Part shown: positions 7,239 to 17,272 of the stretch, piece after piece | How positions within the stretch are numbered: the stretch's first letter is position 1 | Layout: every line of letters begins with the position of its first letter | From: Rossellomorea vietnamensis NBRC 101237 | Lineage (GTDB): Bacteria > Bacillota > Bacilli > Bacillales > Bacillaceae_B | Direction: 5' to 3' | NCBI RefSeq assembly: GCF_001591825.1 | Contig: NZ_BCVQ01000009.1 | Coordinates: 1 to 64,000 of the forward strand | Length of the DNA stretch: 64,000 nucleotides | The notes under the pieces: generated by a model | Seen by the model: only the letters and a program-made list of their open reading frames with translations | Database searches by the model: none | Told to the model about the DNA's origin: nothing | Made by a program: the position numbers and the translations under genes

Positions 7239-9023
7239 TTACAGTGCATATTTTTCTACATCGATCAGTTTTTCTGACGCTTCACGCTTCACTGCGATCA
7301 CGTTGATCGGTGTGTGGCGTGTGAATTTACGAAGAGCTGACAGCATCATGCGCAGTGTGTCACCAGTTTCAGTTGCCACAAGCGTTTCTTTTGCATGCTG
7401 TTCAATTTCGTTGAAAGCTTCTTGACAGAAGATTTGTGTGTAAAGAAGCTTTTGTTTCGCTTTCTCCACGCCACCTTTTTCAATCGCTTTTTCCGTTCTA
7501 AGGACAACGGATTCCATTGCGTAGGCTTGTGAAACGATATCCGCAATGTTCACAAGGATTTCCTGTTCTTTTTCAAGGGCTTTACCATATTTCTGTGCAG
7601 CCAATCCTGCCAGCATCAAACCGATTTTCTTGGCATTTTTCACAAGGTACTTCTCTTGTGCCAATGGCTCATCGCCCACTTCTTCAGGCATAAGCATCAT
7701 CAATTCTTCTTGAAGAGCCTGCGCTTTTTGAAGTAATGGCAGTTCACCTTTCATGGCTTTACGAAGGTATGTGCCTGGAACAAGAAGTCGGTTGATTTCA
7801 TTCGTTCCTTCGAAGATACGGTTGATACGGGAATCACGGTACATTCTTTCAATTTCATATTCCTGCATGAAGCCGTATCCACCGTGAAGCTGAACGCCTT
7901 CGTCAACGATATAATCAAGCACTTCTGTGGCGAAGAATTTGTTTAGTGAACACTCGATTGCATATTCCGCAATGGATTTTGCAACCTCTGTCCCATTCTT
8001 TACTTCTTCATCCGTCAGTTTGCTCATGCGATCCTCGAATAATCCTACTGTGCGGTAAACGGAAGATTCCGCAGCGTACAATTTAGACGCCATAGTCGCA
8101 AGCTTTTCTTTCGTCAAGTTGAAGCTTGAGATCGGTGTTTTGAACTGCTGGCGCTGATTCGTGTATTGAACCGTTACTTCAAGGGCACGTTTACTTGCTC
8201 CGACAGCGCCTACTCCCAATTTGTAACGCCCGATGTTCAAGATATTGAAGGCGATGATGTGGCCTTTACCGGCATCTCCAAGAAGGTTCTCCACTGGGAT
8301 TTCCGCATCTTCAAGGATCAATGTACGAGTCGAAGAGCTCTTGATTCCCATTTTCTTTTCTTCAGGGCCTGTTGAAACGCCAGGGAATTCTTTTTCTACG
8401 ATGAATGCTGAGAAATGCTCCCCATCAATTTTTGCATATACAACGAATACATCTGCAAATGCAGAGTTTGTGATCCATTGTTTTTCTCCGTTCAGGATGT
8501 AGTGAGTACCTTCTGCGTTCAATTTAGCCGTCGTTTTCGCACCAAGTGCATCTGAACCTGAACCTGGCTCAGTTAATGCGTAAGCCGCTAATTTTTCACC
8601 AGTGGAAAGGGCAGGAAGATACTTTTGCTTCTGATCTTCGTTACCAAATAGGACGATCGGAAGGGATCCGATACCCACATGAGCTCCGTGGGAGATGGAG
8701 AATCCTCCTGCACGTGACATTTTTTCAGCAATCAAAGCCGAACTTACTTTATCAAGTCCCAGTCCGCCGTACTCTTCAGGTACATCTGCTCCCAGAAGAC
8801 CAAGATCCCCCGCTTCCTTTAAAAGACGTACAGAATGATCGAACTCATGATTTTCCAGATTATCAATGACAGGCACGACTTCATTCAGCACATAGTCCTC
8901 TGTCGTCTTCGCAATCATTTTTTGCTCGTCGGAATAATCCTCCGGTGTGAAAACTTGCTCAAAGCTTACATCTTCAATTAAAAAACTTCCACCCTTGATT
9001 AGCTTTTCTGTTTGATTCGCCAT
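7239..9023 (-). CDS. fadE: Acyl-CoA dehydrogenase FadE
   Basis: The 594-aa flavoenzyme introduces the first double bond into acyl-CoA in beta-oxidation. The N-terminal helical and central beta domains carry AAYALTEPGSGSDALGAKTTA (FAD/substrate region) and EKQWITNSAFADVFVVYAKI. The C-terminal helical domain has QLHGGYGFMQEYEIERMYRDSRI and IFEGTNEINR, hallmarks of the family. An extra C-terminal region of about 150 residues matches the long FadE form of Bacillus (YusJ). Ribosome site AGGGGGATT. It is the last gene of fadN-fadA-fadE. Confidence 0.95.
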   Translation of the reverse strand: MANQTEKLIKGGSFLIEDVSFEQVFTPEDYSDEQKMIAKTTEDYVLNEVVPVIDNLENHEFDHSVRLLKEAGDLGLLGADVPEEYGGLGLDKVSSALIAEKMSRAGGFSISHGAHVGIGSLPIVLFGNEDQKQKYLPALSTGEKLAAYALTEPGSGSDALGAKTTAKLNAEGTHYILNGEKQWITNSAFADVFVVYAKIDGEHFSAFIVEKEFPGVSTGPEEKKMGIKSSSTRTLILEDAEIPVENLLGDAGKGHIIAFNILNIGRYKLGVGAVGASKRALEVTVQYTNQRQQFKTPISSFNLTKEKLATMASKLYAAESSVYRTVGLFEDRMSKLTDEEVKNGTEVAKSIAEYAIECSLNKFFATEVLDYIVDEGVQLHGGYGFMQEYEIERMYRDSRINRIFEGTNEINRLLVPGTYLRKAMKGELPLLQKAQALQEELMMLMPEEVGDEPLAQEKYLVKNAKKIGLMLAGLAAQKYGKALEKEQEILVNIADIVSQAYAMESVVLRTEKAIEKGGVEKAKQKLLYTQIFCQEAFNEIEQHAKETLVATETGDTLRMMLSALRKFTRHTPINVIAVKREASEKLIDVEKYAL

Positions 9024-9057
9024 TTCGAATCCCCCTAATATGATATTTTGAAAGAGT

Positions 9058-9089
9058 AGAGGGCCTCGGGAATCGAGGTCCGTCCCTCC
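9058..9089 (-). repeat. Degenerate AGGGACGGACCT hairpin between fadA and fadE
   Basis: The right arm CGAGGTCCGTCCCT is intact, but the left arm AGGGCCTCG has lost about five bases. It lies 4 nt after the fadA stop and upstream of the fadE ribosome site. It may weaken readthrough into fadE or affect mRNA stability. Confidence 0.65.
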
Positions 9090-9091
9090 TG

Positions 9092-10270
9092 TTAACCGAT
9101 TAATTCAAATACGCCTGCTGCTCCCATTCCGCCGCCGATACACATGGTGACGATACCGAATTGCTGGTTTCTGCGTTTCATTTCATGGACCAGTGAAAGA
9201 GTCAGCTTCGCGCCGGTACATCCCAGTGGATGACCGAGAGCGATGGCTCCACCATTCACGTTCACTCGTTCTTCATCCAATCCGAGCTGGCGGATGACCT
9301 GGATCGATTGGGAAGCAAATGCTTCATTCAGTTCAAATAATCCGATATCCGAAAGCTCTAGTCCTGCCATTTTAAGTGCCCGTGGGATTGCTTCCACAGG
9401 GCCGATTCCCATGATTTCAGGCGGTACACCCGCTACTGCGAAGCTTCTGAATTTCGCCATCGGCTGCAGACCCAATGATCCAGCCTTTTCACGGTCCATC
9501 ACCATGACTGCCGCTGCTCCGTCACTCGTTTGTGATGAGTTCCCTGCCGTTACAGAGCCTTTCACATTGAAAGCCGGTCGTAATTTAGCCAGTACTTCCG
9601 AACTTGTTCCGGCACGTACACCTTCATCCTTTGTGAATTGGAAGGATTTCTCAACGAATTTATTTTCACCGTTCACTGAACGATGGAGTACATCAACAGG
9701 GACGATTTCATCATCGAATTTCCCTTCAGCGATTGCTTTGGCCGCTTTTTGATGGCTTCTTACTGCAAAGGCATCCTGATCTTCACGGGATACGCCGAAC
9801 TTCGTTGCAACCTGTTCTGCTGTATGACCCATGCTCATGTAATATTGAGGGGCATTTTCAGCAAGCTTCGAGTTCGGGCGGACCACATGGCCCATCATCG
9901 GGACAAGACTCATAGATTCCGCTCCACCGGCGATCGCCGTGTCAGAATGACCGAGCATGATTTTTTCAGCCGCATAGGCAATGGATTGTAAACCTGATGA
10001 ACAGTAACGGTTGATGGTGATTGCCGGTACGGAATCAGGAAGACCTGCAAGTCCCCCGATATTTCGTGCCATATTCAACCCTTGCTCTGCTTCCGGCATT
10101 GCACACCCGATGATCAAGTCATCAATGTTCCCTTCATAATTCCCTGCACGCTTAAGGGTTTCTTTTACTACAAGTGCTCCAAGATCATCCGGTCTTACCT
10201 GAGCCAATGATCCTTTTCGAGATTTTCCGACTGGTGTTCTTGCACCAGCGACAATGACTGCTTCGCGCAT
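9092..10270 (-). CDS. fadA: Acetyl-CoA acyltransferase (3-ketoacyl-CoA thiolase)
   Basis: The 392-aa thiolase cleaves 3-ketoacyl-CoA in the last step of beta-oxidation. The nucleophile is Cys90 in [19 protein letters not shown] and [10 protein letters not shown] near the C terminus supply the other catalytic His and Cys. Full family length. Ribosome site GGGGGAATATC. It lies 37 nt after fadN and before fadE in the conserved fadNAE order. Confidence 0.96.
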   Translation of the reverse strand: MREAVIVAGARTPVGKSRKGSLAQVRPDDLGALVVKETLKRAGNYEGNIDDLIIGCAMPEAEQGLNMARNIGGLAGLPDSVPAITINRYCSSGLQSIAYAAEKIMLGHSDTAIAGGAESMSLVPMMGHVVRPNSKLAENAPQYYMSMGHTAEQVATKFGVSREDQDAFAVRSHQKAAKAIAEGKFDDEIVPVDVLHRSVNGENKFVEKSFQFTKDEGVRAGTSSEVLAKLRPAFNVKGSVTAGNSSQTSDGAAAVMVMDREKAGSLGLQPMAKFRSFAVAGVPPEIMGIGPVEAIPRALKMAGLELSDIGLFELNEAFASQSIQVIRQLGLDEERVNVNGGAIALGHPLGCTGAKLTLSLVHEMKRRNQQFGIVTMCIGGGMGAAGVFELIG

Positions 10271-10307
10271 GATATTCCCCCGCTTTCTACTATGATTGAA
10301 ACGCTGA

Positions 10308-12692
10308 TTAGTTGCGTAATGGTTTTCCTTTTACAAGCATGTGCTGCATTCTTTGCTGAGACTTAGGCTGTGCAACAAGGCTTAGGAATGCTTCTCTTTC
10401 CAGATCCAACAGATACTGTTCATCCACTTCTGTTCCGTATGGTACTTTTCCGCCTGCAATCACATAAGCAAGCTTCTTCGCGATCATCAGATCGTGGTCA
10501 GAAATAAAGCCTGATTGGAACATGGACTGAGCTCCAAGAAGAAGAGTGGCATATCCCGGCTCACCTACGACCGGAACCTTTTTACGGATCGGAGCCGAGT
10601 AACCTGCTTCATATAGGCTGAGTGCTGCCTGTTTTGCATCATATAGTAAATGATCATTGTTCACGCTGACTCCATCGGCTTTATTTAAGAAATTATTATC
10701 CCTTGCTTCATCACCGGATGTGGAGACCTTCGCCATGGCAATCGTTTCGAATACTTTATTGGCCACTTTTTGAAGATCGAATTCCACACCGTTTGGCAGG
10801 TTGGCTAAGTGCTTCATATAAAGCTCTTTGTTTCCGCCTCCCCCAGGGATCAATCCTACACCGACTTCAACCAATCCCATGTACGTTTCCATGGAAGCCT
10901 GGATGTGGGCAGCCGGTAAGCAGACTTCACTTCCTCCGCCTAATGTCATACCGAATGGTGCTGCAACAACTGGTTTAGAGGAATATTTAATCTTCATCAT
11001 TGCCTGCTGGAAGTGTTTCACGACCATGTCAATTTCAAAGACATTGTCATCCTGTGCTTCCATAAGGATCATGGCAAGGTTTGCTCCGACACAGAAGTTC
11101 TTGCCCTGGTTCCCAATGACGAGACCTTTGTAGTTTTTCTCTACTTCATCAACGGCAAAATTGATCATTTGCGTGATATCCATGCCGATGGCGTTATTTG
11201 GAGAGTGGAATTCAAGAAGGGCGATTCCGTCCCCGATGTCAATCAGGCTTGCACCGGAATTCTTTTTGATGAGCTTTCCTGAGTTCTTCAGCGCCTTTAA
11301 GTCGATTGCCTTCGGGTTCCGTTCTACAAGTCGATACTCGCCATTGTGATAGAAGTAACGCTCACCGTTTTCTTCTTTATAGAATGTGGAGTTGCCTTCT
11401 GAAAGCATCGTCTCCACCCACTGTGGTACAGTGCGGCCCTCTTCCTTCATACGGGTTACTGACTTTTCAACTCCGATTGCATCCCATGTTTCAAATGGTC
11501 CCATTTCCCATCCGAAGCCCCATTTCATGGCTTGGTCGATGCCCACGATGTCATCGGCAATTTCACCATGCAGCTCGGCTGAATACGTTAAGACCGGAGA
11601 CACGATATTCCACAGTAGTGATCCTGCCTGATCTTTTGCATAAACAAGTGATTTGACTTTGTTTTTTAAGCCTTTTTCATTTTTCGCCAATTCAAGTGAA
11701 GCTGTTTTCAGCTTTTGGCGGGGCTGATAGTCCATCGTCTCAGGATTAAGCTCCAGGATTTCCTTCCCTTTCTTAAGGAAGAAGCCCTGCCCGCTCTTAC
11801 TTCCAAGCCAGCCGTTTTCAAGCATTTTCTGCATGAATGCCGGTACTTCGAACACCTTCTGTTCTTCGCCTTCCACCTGGTCATACACGTTCTTTGCAAC
11901 ATGAGCGAATGTATCAAGACCCACGACATCAAGTGTACGGAAGGTGGCGCTTTTCGGTCTTCCGATCACTGGTCCTGTAATGGAGTCGACTTCCCCTACA
12001 GAGTAGCCGCCCTTCAACATTTCCTGCACCGTGATCAGTAAGCCATATGTTCCGATACGGTTCGCAATGAAGTTTGGCGTATCCTTCGCCATGACGACAC
12101 CCTTACCGAGGACATCTTCACCAAATGTTTTCATGAAGTCGACTACTTCCGGATCCGTCTTCTTCGTCGGGATCACTTCAAGAAGTTTTAAGTAACGTGG
12201 CGGATTGAAGAAATGCGTTCCTAAGAAATTCTTTTGAAAATCTTCTGTGCGCCCTTCTGACATCGCTTCGATCGAAATCCCTGACGTATTGGAACTGATG
12301 ATGCTCCCCGGCTTGCGGTAGCGTTCCACTTGTTCGAATACTTTCTTCTTAATATCCAGATTCTCAACGACTACTTCGATGACCCAGTCACAATCACTGA
12401 TATATTGAAGGTCATCCTCGAAGTTACCTGCCGTAATAAGTGAAGCATTCTGTTTGGACGTCAATGGTGCCGGTTTTTGCTTAAAGAGCTTTTTTAAAGC
12501 GTTTTCACTGAACTGATTACGAAACGCCTTACTCTCTTCTGTCAATCCCTTTGCTTTATGTTCGTCTGTCAATTCTCTTGGTACGATGTCTAATAACATT
12601 GTCGGGATGCCGATATTTGCAAGATGCGCGGCTATTCCTGAACCCATGACTCCTGATCCTAACACTGCGGCTTTCTGAATTCTACGAACCAA
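10308..12692 (-). CDS. fadN: 3-hydroxyacyl-CoA dehydrogenase / enoyl-CoA hydratase FadN
   Basis: The 794-aa bifunctional enzyme has an N-terminal NAD-binding domain ([20 protein letters not shown] near the start), then the 3-hydroxyacyl-CoA dehydrogenase C domains ([24 protein letters not shown]), and a C-terminal crotonase domain ([25 protein letters not shown]). It carries out hydration and NAD-dependent oxidation in beta-oxidation. The open frame starts with GTG at 12713, but GGGGGAA lies 8 nt before a TTG at 12692, which gives the usual N terminus. A FadR box overlaps the upstream promoter region. Confidence 0.95.
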   Translation of the reverse strand: MVRRIQKAAVLGSGVMGSGIAAHLANIGIPTMLLDIVPRELTDEHKAKGLTEESKAFRNQFSENALKKLFKQKPAPLTSKQNASLITAGNFEDDLQYISDCDWVIEVVVENLDIKKKVFEQVERYRKPGSIISSNTSGISIEAMSEGRTEDFQKNFLGTHFFNPPRYLKLLEVIPTKKTDPEVVDFMKTFGEDVLGKGVVMAKDTPNFIANRIGTYGLLITVQEMLKGGYSVGEVDSITGPVIGRPKSATFRTLDVVGLDTFAHVAKNVYDQVEGEEQKVFEVPAFMQKMLENGWLGSKSGQGFFLKKGKEILELNPETMDYQPRQKLKTASLELAKNEKGLKNKVKSLVYAKDQAGSLLWNIVSPVLTYSAELHGEIADDIVGIDQAMKWGFGWEMGPFETWDAIGVEKSVTRMKEEGRTVPQWVETMLSEGNSTFYKEENGERYFYHNGEYRLVERNPKAIDLKALKNSGKLIKKNSGASLIDIGDGIALLEFHSPNNAIGMDITQMINFAVDEVEKNYKGLVIGNQGKNFCVGANLAMILMEAQDDNVFEIDMVVKHFQQAMMKIKYSSKPVVAAPFGMTLGGGSEVCLPAAHIQASMETYMGLVEVGVGLIPGGGGNKELYMKHLANLPNGVEFDLQKVANKVFETIAMAKVSTSGDEARDNNFLNKADGVSVNNDHLLYDAKQAALSLYEAGYSAPIRKKVPVVGEPGYATLLLGAQSMFQSGFISDHDLMIAKKLAYVIAGGKVPYGTEVDEQYLLDLEREAFLSLVAQPKSQQRMQHMLVKGKPLRN

Positions 12693-12717
12693 TGGTATTT
12701 CCCCCTTATACACACTT

Positions 12718-12735
12718 TGAATGAATACTCATTCA
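12718..12735. promoter_or_regulatory. FadR operator upstream of fadN
   Basis: TGAATGAATACTCATTCA is a perfect match to the 18-bp palindromic box bound by the TetR-type repressor FadR of Bacillus, which is released by long-chain acyl-CoA. It lies 25 bp upstream of the fadN TTG start. Confidence 0.93.
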
Positions 12736-12959
12736 TTTTTCACTTAAAAAAAAGACTCGAATGAGTTCCTGTTACATCTAATATATCGGAAATTCTAAAA
12801 TATCGCAATATTTAAAGAGTTATATTTACAAAAAATTCACTATTGTCTCTCCGAACCTACATAGGCGTTCGTCTAAATCAGCCTATTCACCCACCCAAGT
12901 CCACGTGCCTACACACAAGCGCCATCCTATCCTCTCCTATTATATATATATGAAATGTT
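12736..12959. other. AT-rich intergenic stretch upstream of the FadR box
   Basis: The part next to the FadR box should hold the fadN promoter on the minus strand, with a TATTCA -10-like element inside the box. The rest (12800-12959) shows no gene or clear signal. Confidence 0.5.
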
Positions 12960-13080
12960 GGAGGGACGGACCTTGGGTAGACGACCATTTCTGCTCCCAT
13001 TTTTTATGGCAAGCCCGATATCAAAGGGTTTTCATGCTCTGGCGTCTTCGTTTCCACTGAAAATTGGAGGTCCGTCCCTC
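12960..13080. repeat. Long inverted repeat with AGGGACGGACCT arms
   Basis: The left arm GAGGGACGGACC (12961-12972) and right arm AGGTCCGTCCCTC (13068-13080) face each other across about 95 bp of unique sequence. There is no gene inside: the open frame across it has no ribosome site. It looks like a spaced version of the short hairpins elsewhere in the window. Confidence 0.7.
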
Positions 13081-13126
13081 ATATTTTATGGGGGATCCGG
13101 GAATGTTAGGGGTGGAGGTGTTCGAG

Positions 13127-13264
13127 ATGGCGAAGCAGAAGAAGAATCCTTCTAAGGCTGGGGTTAGTGCAGCGAGTGTGAAGGGGGATGCCGGTCCGAC
13201 GGTTGAGATGGACGGCGGCGGCAAGCGAAACAGTCAAAACAATCAATTTAAGAAGCAACCATAG
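13127..13264 (+). CDS. yuzL: YuzL family small protein
   Basis: A 45-aa basic protein beginning MAKQKKNPSKAGVSAASVKG and continuing with a GPTVEMDGGGKR segment. This matches the YuzL family, whose B. subtilis member is encoded next to fadN. GGTGGAGGTG lies 8 nt before the ATG at 13127, which decides the start inside a longer open frame. It is predicted to be largely unstructured; function unknown, with small spore-associated proteins of similar composition as a loose comparison. A terminator follows. Confidence 0.85.
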   Translation: MAKQKKNPSKAGVSAASVKGDAGPTVEMDGGGKRNSQNNQFKKQP

Positions 13265-13276
13265 GAATGGGAGATG

Positions 13277-13312
13277 GCACCTGATAAAAAATGATCGGGT
13301 GCTGTTTTCTTT
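13277..13312 (+). terminator. Terminator after yuzL
   Basis: Stem GCACCTGAT / ATCGGGTGC with an A-rich loop, then TGTTTTCTTT, 12 nt after the yuzL stop. Confidence 0.8.
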
Positions 13313-13349
13313 ATGTGACGTCCTCCCCTCTCCCATACAAAAATTAACT

Positions 13350-13378
13350 TTGCCTTCCCGTTCATTTTAAAGTAAACT
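13350..13378 (+). promoter_or_regulatory. Promoter of the YczE-like gene
   Basis: TTGCCT at 13350-13355 and TAAACT at 13373-13378 are separated by 17 bp, as expected for a sigma-A promoter. Transcription would start near 13385, upstream of the structured leader. Confidence 0.65.
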
Positions 13379-13394
13379 ATTACTATCAATTTAA

Positions 13395-13455
13395 AGACGT
13401 CAGACCTCCTACTTTACCACCGGCATCACAGGCAAAGTAGCACGTCTGTTTTTTT
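13395..13455 (+). promoter_or_regulatory. Structured leader with terminator (possible attenuator)
   Basis: An outer stem AGACGT / ACGTCT encloses an inner stem CTACTTT / AAAGTAG with an 18-nt loop, and TTTTTTT follows directly. It lies between the promoter and the gene at 13499 and cannot end yuzL, which has its own terminator. It may be an attenuator or small riboswitch; I do not recognise the class. Confidence 0.65.
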
Positions 13456-13498
13456 AAGTATATGAATGATAACGTTTACAGATAAGGAGACTATGTGA

Positions 13499-14125
13499 AT
13501 GAAGCGCAGATTTTTGTTTTTTACGATTGGACTTTTCATTTTAACGATGGGGGTTGCCCTGATCATTAAGTCGGGCCTCGGAGCTTCTGCCTGGGATGCC
13601 CTCGCAGTCGGGGAGTCGAATATGTTCGGATTTACCGTGGGGACGGCCGTATTTATCAATGGGATTGTGTTGATCGGTCTCAATGCCCTCATTATGAAAA
13701 AGAAACCTGATGTCCTCGCGGCAGGATCAATTCTTGTCATTGGCCTTTTAATCGATTTTTGGCTGCTTGTTGTCTTTAACAATTATGCACCCGGGATGCT
13801 CTTGAATCAGCTGGTTGCCCTCGCTTCCGGGATTTTGACGATGGGACTTGGAATTGCGATTTACCTTCAGGCGAAGTTTCCAGCGAGTCCGATGGATACT
13901 CTTATGGTAGCCATCCATACACGTTTCGGGTTAAACCTTCGTAACTCCCGGATCATCAGTGAAGGGTTTGCCCTTTCCCTGGCATTTCTCTTTAAAGGGG
14001 ATATCGGAATCGGGACGATCATTGTCACCCTCACTTTAGGGTTCGTGGTTCAGTACAGCTTCCCGTTATTCGAACAGCTCTTCGAGAAAAAAACAATGGG
14101 AAAAGCAGCTGTTTCTGCTGACTGA
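13499..14125 (+). CDS. YczE/YitT-family integral membrane protein
   Basis: The 208-aa protein has about five or six hydrophobic segments (starting FLFFTIGLFILTMGVALII) and the conserved GLGASAWDAL near residue 30 and FPASPMDTLM near residue 130, both typical of YczE/YyaS/YitT membrane proteins. The transported or sensed molecule is unknown. AAGGAGA is the ribosome site. It is a single-gene unit with its own promoter, a possible attenuator upstream and a shared terminator downstream. Confidence 0.85.
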   Translation: MKRRFLFFTIGLFILTMGVALIIKSGLGASAWDALAVGESNMFGFTVGTAVFINGIVLIGLNALIMKKKPDVLAAGSILVIGLLIDFWLLVVFNNYAPGMLLNQLVALASGILTMGLGIAIYLQAKFPASPMDTLMVAIHTRFGLNLRNSRIISEGFALSLAFLFKGDIGIGTIIVTLTLGFVVQYSFPLFEQLFEKKTMGKAAVSAD

Positions 14126-14132
14126 TCTTCAT

Positions 14133-14174
14133 TCAAAAAAAAGCAATCTTTCCAAAAAGGAAGATTGCTTTTTT
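14133..14174. terminator. Bidirectional terminator
   Basis: Stem AAGCAATCTTTCC / GGAAGATTGCTT with an A-rich loop, flanked by an A run on the left and a T run on the right. It serves the convergent membrane protein and antiporter genes. Confidence 0.9.
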
Positions 14175-14178
14175 TCTA

Positions 14179-15660
14179 TCATACTGGATCAACTTTTGTT
14201 GAGGGGCTTACATTCCCTTTTTCATTCAACAGTTTATTGACACGCTTTCTTTGACTTTTATCGGCCATTACATAAAGTGTATCGCCAGCTTTAATCATGG
14301 TATCCCCTGTGGGAGTGATCAATTCATTGTGTCGGATGACCGCAGAGATCAACGTTTTTTCAGGGAGTTCGATGTCTTTAATCACCCTGTTTGTAATAGA
14401 GGCATCGTCATTAATGAGGACTTCAAGCATTTCATTATTTGTTTTCCCGATTGAAACGATTTCGATGCTGTGGGCGACCGGCGGTTTTTCTTCTCCTGCA
14501 AGCTTAAGATAGTTGGCCAGAGGGGAGATGGTCGTTCCCTGGATGAGAGCAGAGAGCAGCACGACGAAAAATACGACGTTGAAGATGACTTCGTTGTTTT
14601 CAATTCCTGCCACCATCGGATACGTTGCCAATACGATCGGGACCGCGCCCTTTAAGCCTGCCCATGATATGAAGAATTTCTCTTTAGTGGTGAAGTTCTT
14701 CGCCAGCGCTAAGCTTAAATAGACTCCGAGAGGTCTCGCTACTACAATCAATAGAATCGCAAGTATGATTCCCTGCCAGGCTATCCCCGGAAGGTGCTGA
14801 GGGAAGACCAGCAATCCCAGGAGGATGAACATGACGATCTGCATCATCCACGCAAATCCTTCATTGAAGCGGACAATGGAATGGCGGTAGGTGAGTTCCT
14901 TATTCCCGACGACGATTGCCATGATATACACAGCCAAGAGACCACTCGCCTCCAGGATGCTTGTGAAGGCATAAGTGAATATGGCAAGGGAGATGGACAG
15001 GACCGGATACAGTCCGGATGAATCCAGATTGATTCGATTGATGATCCACACGGAGGCGAGACCCAGGACCAGTCCAAGTACCAAGCCCATTCCCATCTGC
15101 CAAAAGAAGCTCAGGATCAGGGAAGCGGGATTCAATCCAGGGAATTGAATCAATTGTAAAAATGCAACGGTTAAGAAAATGGCCATGGGGTCATTACTGC
15201 CGGACTCCGCTTCAAGTGTGGCAGATATCTTCGGTTTGATGTTTTTGTTCCCAAGTACGGAAAACACTGCTGCAGCGTCGGTTGACCCGACGATGGCCCC
15301 AAATAACATCCCTTCAAGCCAGCTCACGCCGAGTATATACTTGGCTGCCACCCCGATGGATACGGTGGTTGCGACAACCCCGATGGTTGCAAGTGTTAGG
15401 GCGGGCTTATACACCTTCTGCACATTCCCCCATTTCGTCTGAAGTCCGCCCTCGAACAAAATGATGATGAGTGCAAGCGTACCGATGAATTGGGTCATAG
15501 GGGCATTATCAAAGAAGAAGTATGTATTTAAGACCATTCCCACGATGATGAACAAAATCAATGAGGGGACGCCTAATCGTGTGGAGAATTTAGCGGTGAT
15601 CACACCGACCAACAGCAAGAGGCCAAGGAGCAGGGTCAAATTATCAATGGTTATTTCCAT
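14179..15660 (-). CDS. CPA1-type cation/proton antiporter with RCK_C domain
   Basis: The 493-aa protein has about twelve membrane segments, with the core SLILFIIVGMVLNTYFF and GSTDAAAVFSVLG (the ion-site region). A C-terminal cytoplasmic RCK_C/TrkA_C domain spans roughly residues 400-480 (AVIRHNELITPTGDTMIKAGD). This architecture matches NhaP2/CvrA-type K+(Na+)/H+ antiporters used in pH and potassium homeostasis; the gating domain suggests nucleotide control. AGAGGCGAT sets the start at 15660; the upstream extension to 15726 has no ribosome site. Confidence 0.9.
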   Translation of the reverse strand: MEITIDNLTLLLGLLLLVGVITAKFSTRLGVPSLILFIIVGMVLNTYFFFDNAPMTQFIGTLALIIILFEGGLQTKWGNVQKVYKPALTLATIGVVATTVSIGVAAKYILGVSWLEGMLFGAIVGSTDAAAVFSVLGNKNIKPKISATLEAESGSNDPMAIFLTVAFLQLIQFPGLNPASLILSFFWQMGMGLVLGLVLGLASVWIINRINLDSSGLYPVLSISLAIFTYAFTSILEASGLLAVYIMAIVVGNKELTYRHSIVRFNEGFAWMMQIVMFILLGLLVFPQHLPGIAWQGIILAILLIVVARPLGVYLSLALAKNFTTKEKFFISWAGLKGAVPIVLATYPMVAGIENNEVIFNVVFFVVLLSALIQGTTISPLANYLKLAGEEKPPVAHSIEIVSIGKTNNEMLEVLINDDASITNRVIKDIELPEKTLISAVIRHNELITPTGDTMIKAGDTLYVMADKSQRKRVNKLLNEKGNVSPSTKVDPV

Positions 15661-15750
15661 AATATCGCCTCTTATTTCATGAAGATTATTCCTTTCTATC
15701 ATATAACATTGTGAATTTCGTAACAATTATTATGCCTTCCTCACCAGCCC

Positions 15751-16245
15751 CTATAAATGCTTGCCCATAATGATATATTCATGTGGGACATTCGGATAAA
15801 ATCCTTCCCGGATGACCTTAAATCCCCCGGCATGATAAAAGGCGATGGCCGTGTGATTATCTTTGCGGGTCGTGAGGAGTACCCGTTTCTCTTCTCTATT
15901 TTGCAGTAATTGCCCAACCAGTAGCTTCCCGATCCCCCTGCCTCTGTATGCCGGGTCGACCCCCAGTTCCACCAGTTCCATGCAATCTTTCACCCATTCA
16001 GGTTCGGAATGTAAATGACGTGCCAGCAGTTCGTGATAGTATTGACCCTTTCTTGAAGAATAACCATAAATATATCCTGCCACTTGTTCATCTAGAATGG
16101 CGAGGTATCCTTCAAAAAGGGGATACGTGGAATGCCGTTTGAATTGGTCTTCCATTCCCCTTGGATCCACCTGAAATAGCCTGCAATATAACGAAATCAT
16201 TTTCTTGAAATACTTTCCTTCCACCCGAAAAGGAACGATCTTCAT
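15751..16245 (-). CDS. GNAT-family N-acetyltransferase
   Basis: The 164-aa protein carries the acetyl-CoA loop in ELGVDPAYRGRGIGKLLVGQL (motif A, RGRGIG), with the downstream AIAFYHAGGFK segment typical of the fold. The acceptor substrate is unknown. GGAGGAAGGGAGA precedes the ATG at 16245; the longer frame starts inside the fadM terminator. It is a separate unit between fadM and the antiporter. Confidence 0.88.
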   Translation of the reverse strand: MKIVPFRVEGKYFKKMISLYCRLFQVDPRGMEDQFKRHSTYPLFEGYLAILDEQVAGYIYGYSSRKGQYYHELLARHLHSEPEWVKDCMELVELGVDPAYRGRGIGKLLVGQLLQNREEKRVLLTTRKDNHTAIAFYHAGGFKVIREGFYPNVPHEYIIMGKHL

Positions 16246-16265
16246 TCTCCCTTCCTCCCATCTCC

Positions 16266-16298
16266 TATAAATAAATAAGACCCTATGAGCTTCCATAG
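16266..16298 (-). terminator. Terminator after fadM
   Basis: Minus-strand stem AGACTCTATG / CATAGGGTCT with a 6-nt loop, followed by TATTTATTTAT, about 20 nt after the fadM stop. Confidence 0.75.
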
Positions 16299-16318
16299 AG
16301 TCTTCATCTTACTTACTA

Positions 16319-17236
16319 TTATTTTTTCATGACCCCTTTTAGAACAAAGGCGACGTTGGCCGGTCTTTCAGCCAGTCTTCTCATGAAGTATCCGTACCAG
16401 TCCGTGCCGTATGGAACATAGACACGCATTTTGTAGCCTTCCTTGACCAGTTCATGCTGACGTTCCACACGGATGCCGAAAAGCATTTGAAACTCGAACT
16501 GATCTCGCGGAATCTTGTATTCTTCCACGAGTCTCTTCGTATATTCGATCATCTCATCATCATGGGTGGCAATCGCCGTATAATTCCCGTTCAATAGATG
16601 AGTCTTGATGATTTTTTTGAAATTCTCGTCCACGTCCTTCTTTTCCGGGAACGCAACTTCAGGTGACTCTTTATAAGCCCCTTTTACAAGACGCAGATTG
16701 GGGGAATACGCATTCAAATCATCGATATCCTTTTCTGTTCTATATAAATAGGCTTGGATGACCGTGCCGATGTTATCATACTCTGACTTCAGCCTCGTGA
16801 AAATATCAATGGTCTTTCCACAGCGGGAATAGTCTTCCATGTCAATGGTCACGAATACGTTCTGTTTGGTTGCTTCTTCAAGAATCATTCTCATATTCTT
16901 CATGACTACCTCTTCAGAAATATCCAGTCCCATTGAAGTCATTTTTAGAGATAGCTGAGAGTCGAGTTTCTCTCTCCCGATGGCACGAATCGCTTCTACA
17001 CATTCAAGGGCCATTTCGTTTGCTTCACGCTCATTGTCCACAAACTCTCCCAAATAGTCGATCGTTACAACAAGATTCTGACTATTCAGCTCACGAATAA
17101 CCTCAACTGCCTGCAGGATGGAAGACCCCGCAACGAACCGACCGGCACCAAAGCGCAGGCCATACTTTTTGGCAAGTTTCGTCATCGGCTTATTTTTTGA
17201 AAGGAATAAAAAGAAATTACGCATTGCTTGCTCCAT
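16319..17236 (-). CDS. fadM: Proline dehydrogenase-family protein FadM (YusM)
   Basis: The 305-aa protein is a FAD-binding proline-dehydrogenase TIM barrel, as shown by VFVTIDMEDYS, LRLVKGAYKE and the C-terminal RRLAERPANVAFVLKG. Proteins of this type oxidise L-proline to pyrroline-5-carboxylate. In B. subtilis the gene in this position is yusM/fadM beside fadNAE. AGGGGGT lies 9 nt before the ATG at 17236, which is preferred to the frame start at 17269. A cre site 37 bp upstream predicts repression by CcpA; no FadR box is visible here. Confidence 0.9.
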   Translation of the reverse strand: MEQAMRNFFLFLSKNKPMTKLAKKYGLRFGAGRFVAGSSILQAVEVIRELNSQNLVVTIDYLGEFVDNEREANEMALECVEAIRAIGREKLDSQLSLKMTSMGLDISEEVVMKNMRMILEEATKQNVFVTIDMEDYSRCGKTIDIFTRLKSEYDNIGTVIQAYLYRTEKDIDDLNAYSPNLRLVKGAYKESPEVAFPEKKDVDENFKKIIKTHLLNGNYTAIATHDDEMIEYTKRLVEEYKIPRDQFEFQMLFGIRVERQHELVKEGYKMRVYVPYGTDWYGYFMRRLAERPANVAFVLKGVMKK

Positions 17237-17272
17237 GTTGCTTACCCCCTGAAAAAACATATATACCATGCT

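Noticed and set aside
9243-9752. 169-aa open frame opposite fadA
   Set aside because: Antisense shadow of a conserved thiolase.
12955-13155. 66-aa open frame across the inverted repeat
   Set aside because: No ribosome site; overlaps repeat arms and yuzL out of frame.
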